NCBI GenBank assembly: GCA_945787305.1
Contig: CALZIH010000147.1
Coordinates: forward strand, 1 to 7,247
Reading direction: 5' to 3'
Length of the DNA: 7,247 nucleotides
Source: an uncultured Desulfobulbaceae bacterium
Lineage (GTDB): Bacteria; Desulfobacterota; Desulfobulbia; Desulfobulbales; Desulfobulbaceae
Notes under the pieces: generated by a model
What the model was told of the DNA's origin: nothing
What the model saw: the letters and a program-made list of their open reading frames with translations, nothing else
Databases searched by the model: none
Position numbers and translations under genes: made by a program
Part shown: positions 6,097 through 7,247 of the stretch, piece by piece
Numbering within the stretch: the stretch's first letter is position 1
Layout: every line of letters begins with the position of its first letter

Positions 6097-7246
6097 CATT
6101 TTGATCTATGCCCATGATGGCAGGGGACTTGGCCATGCCAGCAGATCCATTGCTATCGGCATGGCCCTACGCAGGTTATATCCGGATCTCAAGGTTCTTT
6201 TTATCTCAGGAACAGGGTTTACATCAGAACTGATCGATTCAGCCCCTTTAGATTGGCTTAAACTCCCGGCTTATGCCACCAGGATTATTAACGGTAAATC
6301 CCGAGGTATCGACGGTGCGAGCAACTTCAACGATCAGGAACTAGGGGAATATCGGGCTCTGAGCATCAAACAGGTGGTTGAACTGTACCGTCCCCGTGTC
6401 GTACTCTGTGATCATTCGCCACTAGGGAAACACAAAGAACTCCTTCCGGCCCTGCAGTCAGCAAAAAATACGCAATGGATCTTAGGGACTCGCGGAGTGA
6501 TTGGTGCCGTTCCCCAAGTGTTTTCCAAGCCCGCAATTGTAACTTTTCAAAAGTATTTCAAAACTATTCTTTGGTACGGCGACAGCAAGGTGCTTGGTGA
6601 CGCAGCCATAAATGATCTCGGTAAGCGTTTCTCCTGCACCCCAATTGAATGCGGCTATGTCTCCCGCCTCTCTGAACTTTCTCATGGGCAGGGCAAAAAA
6701 AGCGATAACACGAAAAAATATGCAGGCATCGTCTCCATACCCTGGTTGGGGGAGCAGACATCGGAAGTTGTATTCAACCTGGCTAAAGCCTTAAAAAATA
6801 TCGGTCCGGAGCATGGCCCTTGGAAATTATTTCTTGGCAGTGAAAACAAGCATCAAGACCAAAACCCCGGTCATTTGTTGAAGGGACTTTCCCATGTCAG
6901 TCTTGAGCCGCCGGGAAATCAATATGCACAAGTCCTGCCCCGTTCTAAGATAGCCTGTATATACGGCGGCTACAATTCAATTACCGATGTATTGTCGCTC
7001 AACATTCCGGCAGTGGTCCTGCTCAGGTCGTTGCAAGATGAAGAACAACAACTGCATATGCAGCGGCTTGTACAACATACTGGCAAGCAACTGCAGACCC
7101 TATCTGAGCAGGAAGCGACGACAACTGCACTTGAAAACGCATTTCGCAGGCAACTGGCCGTAACCCGGGAAGTAACCAGTATCCGCTTGAATGGAGCGGA
7201 AGCCGCTGCACGGCATCTTGCTCAACAGGCCGGATTAGCAAGATAA
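6080..7246 (+). CDS. Predicted MurG-like glycosyltransferase (GT-B fold, COG4671 type)
   Basis: Complete gene of 388 residues that ends one base before the window edge. The N-terminal half opens with strand IYAHDGRGLGHASRS (9-22), the glycine loop GxGxGH (14-19) of GT-B enzymes such as MurG. It also has PRVVLCDHSPLGK (105-117), a motif I associate with the predicted glycosyltransferases of COG4671. The C-terminal half carries the nucleotide-sugar binding features: PRSKIACIYGGYNSITDVLSLNIPAVVLL (287-315) and DEEQQLHMQRL (320-330), matching the GG-x-N-S/T and EQ-type motifs of the GT28 C-terminal domain. No signal peptide or membrane segment is evident. Donor and acceptor sugars cannot be deduced. 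The start overlaps the BFD-like gene by 17 bases. GAGG at 6064-6067 is a somewhat distant ribosome site and CGGA at 6071-6074 a nearer, weaker one. MurG itself is unlikely because the sequence is longer and lacks the murein gene context. Confidence 0.82.
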   Translation: MLSRLDILIYAHDGRGLGHASRSIAIGMALRRLYPDLKVLFISGTGFTSELIDSAPLDWLKLPAYATRIINGKSRGIDGASNFNDQELGEYRALSIKQVVELYRPRVVLCDHSPLGKHKELLPALQSAKNTQWILGTRGVIGAVPQVFSKPAIVTFQKYFKTILWYGDSKVLGDAAINDLGKRFSCTPIECGYVSRLSELSHGQGKKSDNTKKYAGIVSIPWLGEQTSEVVFNLAKALKNIGPEHGPWKLFLGSENKHQDQNPGHLLKGLSHVSLEPPGNQYAQVLPRSKIACIYGGYNSITDVLSLNIPAVVLLRSLQDEEQQLHMQRLVQHTGKQLQTLSEQEATTTALENAFRRQLAVTREVTSIRLNGAEAAARHLAQQAGLAR

Positions 7247-7247
7247 A

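Overview
This is a compact, entirely plus-strand bacterial segment of seven protein genes, with no RNA genes, mobile elements or CRISPR arrays visible. The C-terminal cysteine module of the GAF protein, the UvrC sequence and the moderate GC content together suggest a Gram-negative anaerobe, most likely of the Desulfobacterota (former Deltaproteobacteria). This placement comes from recalled family resemblance, not from a search, and is tentative.

Left block (1-2081): three tightly packed genes. First is the 3' part of a DUF1835-family gene whose true start lies left of the window. One base later comes a SemiSWEET sugar transporter of 86 residues. Two bases after that is a GAF-domain protein with a coiled coil and a C-terminal pair of CxxC motifs, but no kinase, cyclase or DNA-binding output. 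The spacing implies one transcript. The three functions have no obvious common pathway.

Middle (2082-4043): about 200 bases with no supported gene precede a double-ATPase ABC protein of the peptide-transporter type (YejF/DppD-DppF fusion). No permease or binding-protein gene is present in the window. A 99-base spacer follows. It contains overlapping, mutually exclusive hairpins just ahead of uvrC.

Right block (4044-7246): uvrC (nucleotide excision repair nuclease), a 74-residue BFD-like [2Fe-2S] protein and a MurG-like predicted glycosyltransferase. The three overlap at both junctions, by 11 and 17 bases, so they are probably translated in a coupled way from one message.

Most of the window is ordinary. 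The points most worth checking are the small iron-sulfur protein coupled to uvrC, the output-less GAF/CxxC protein, the solitary double ATPase and the alternative folds in the uvrC leader. No clear new defence or mobile system was found.
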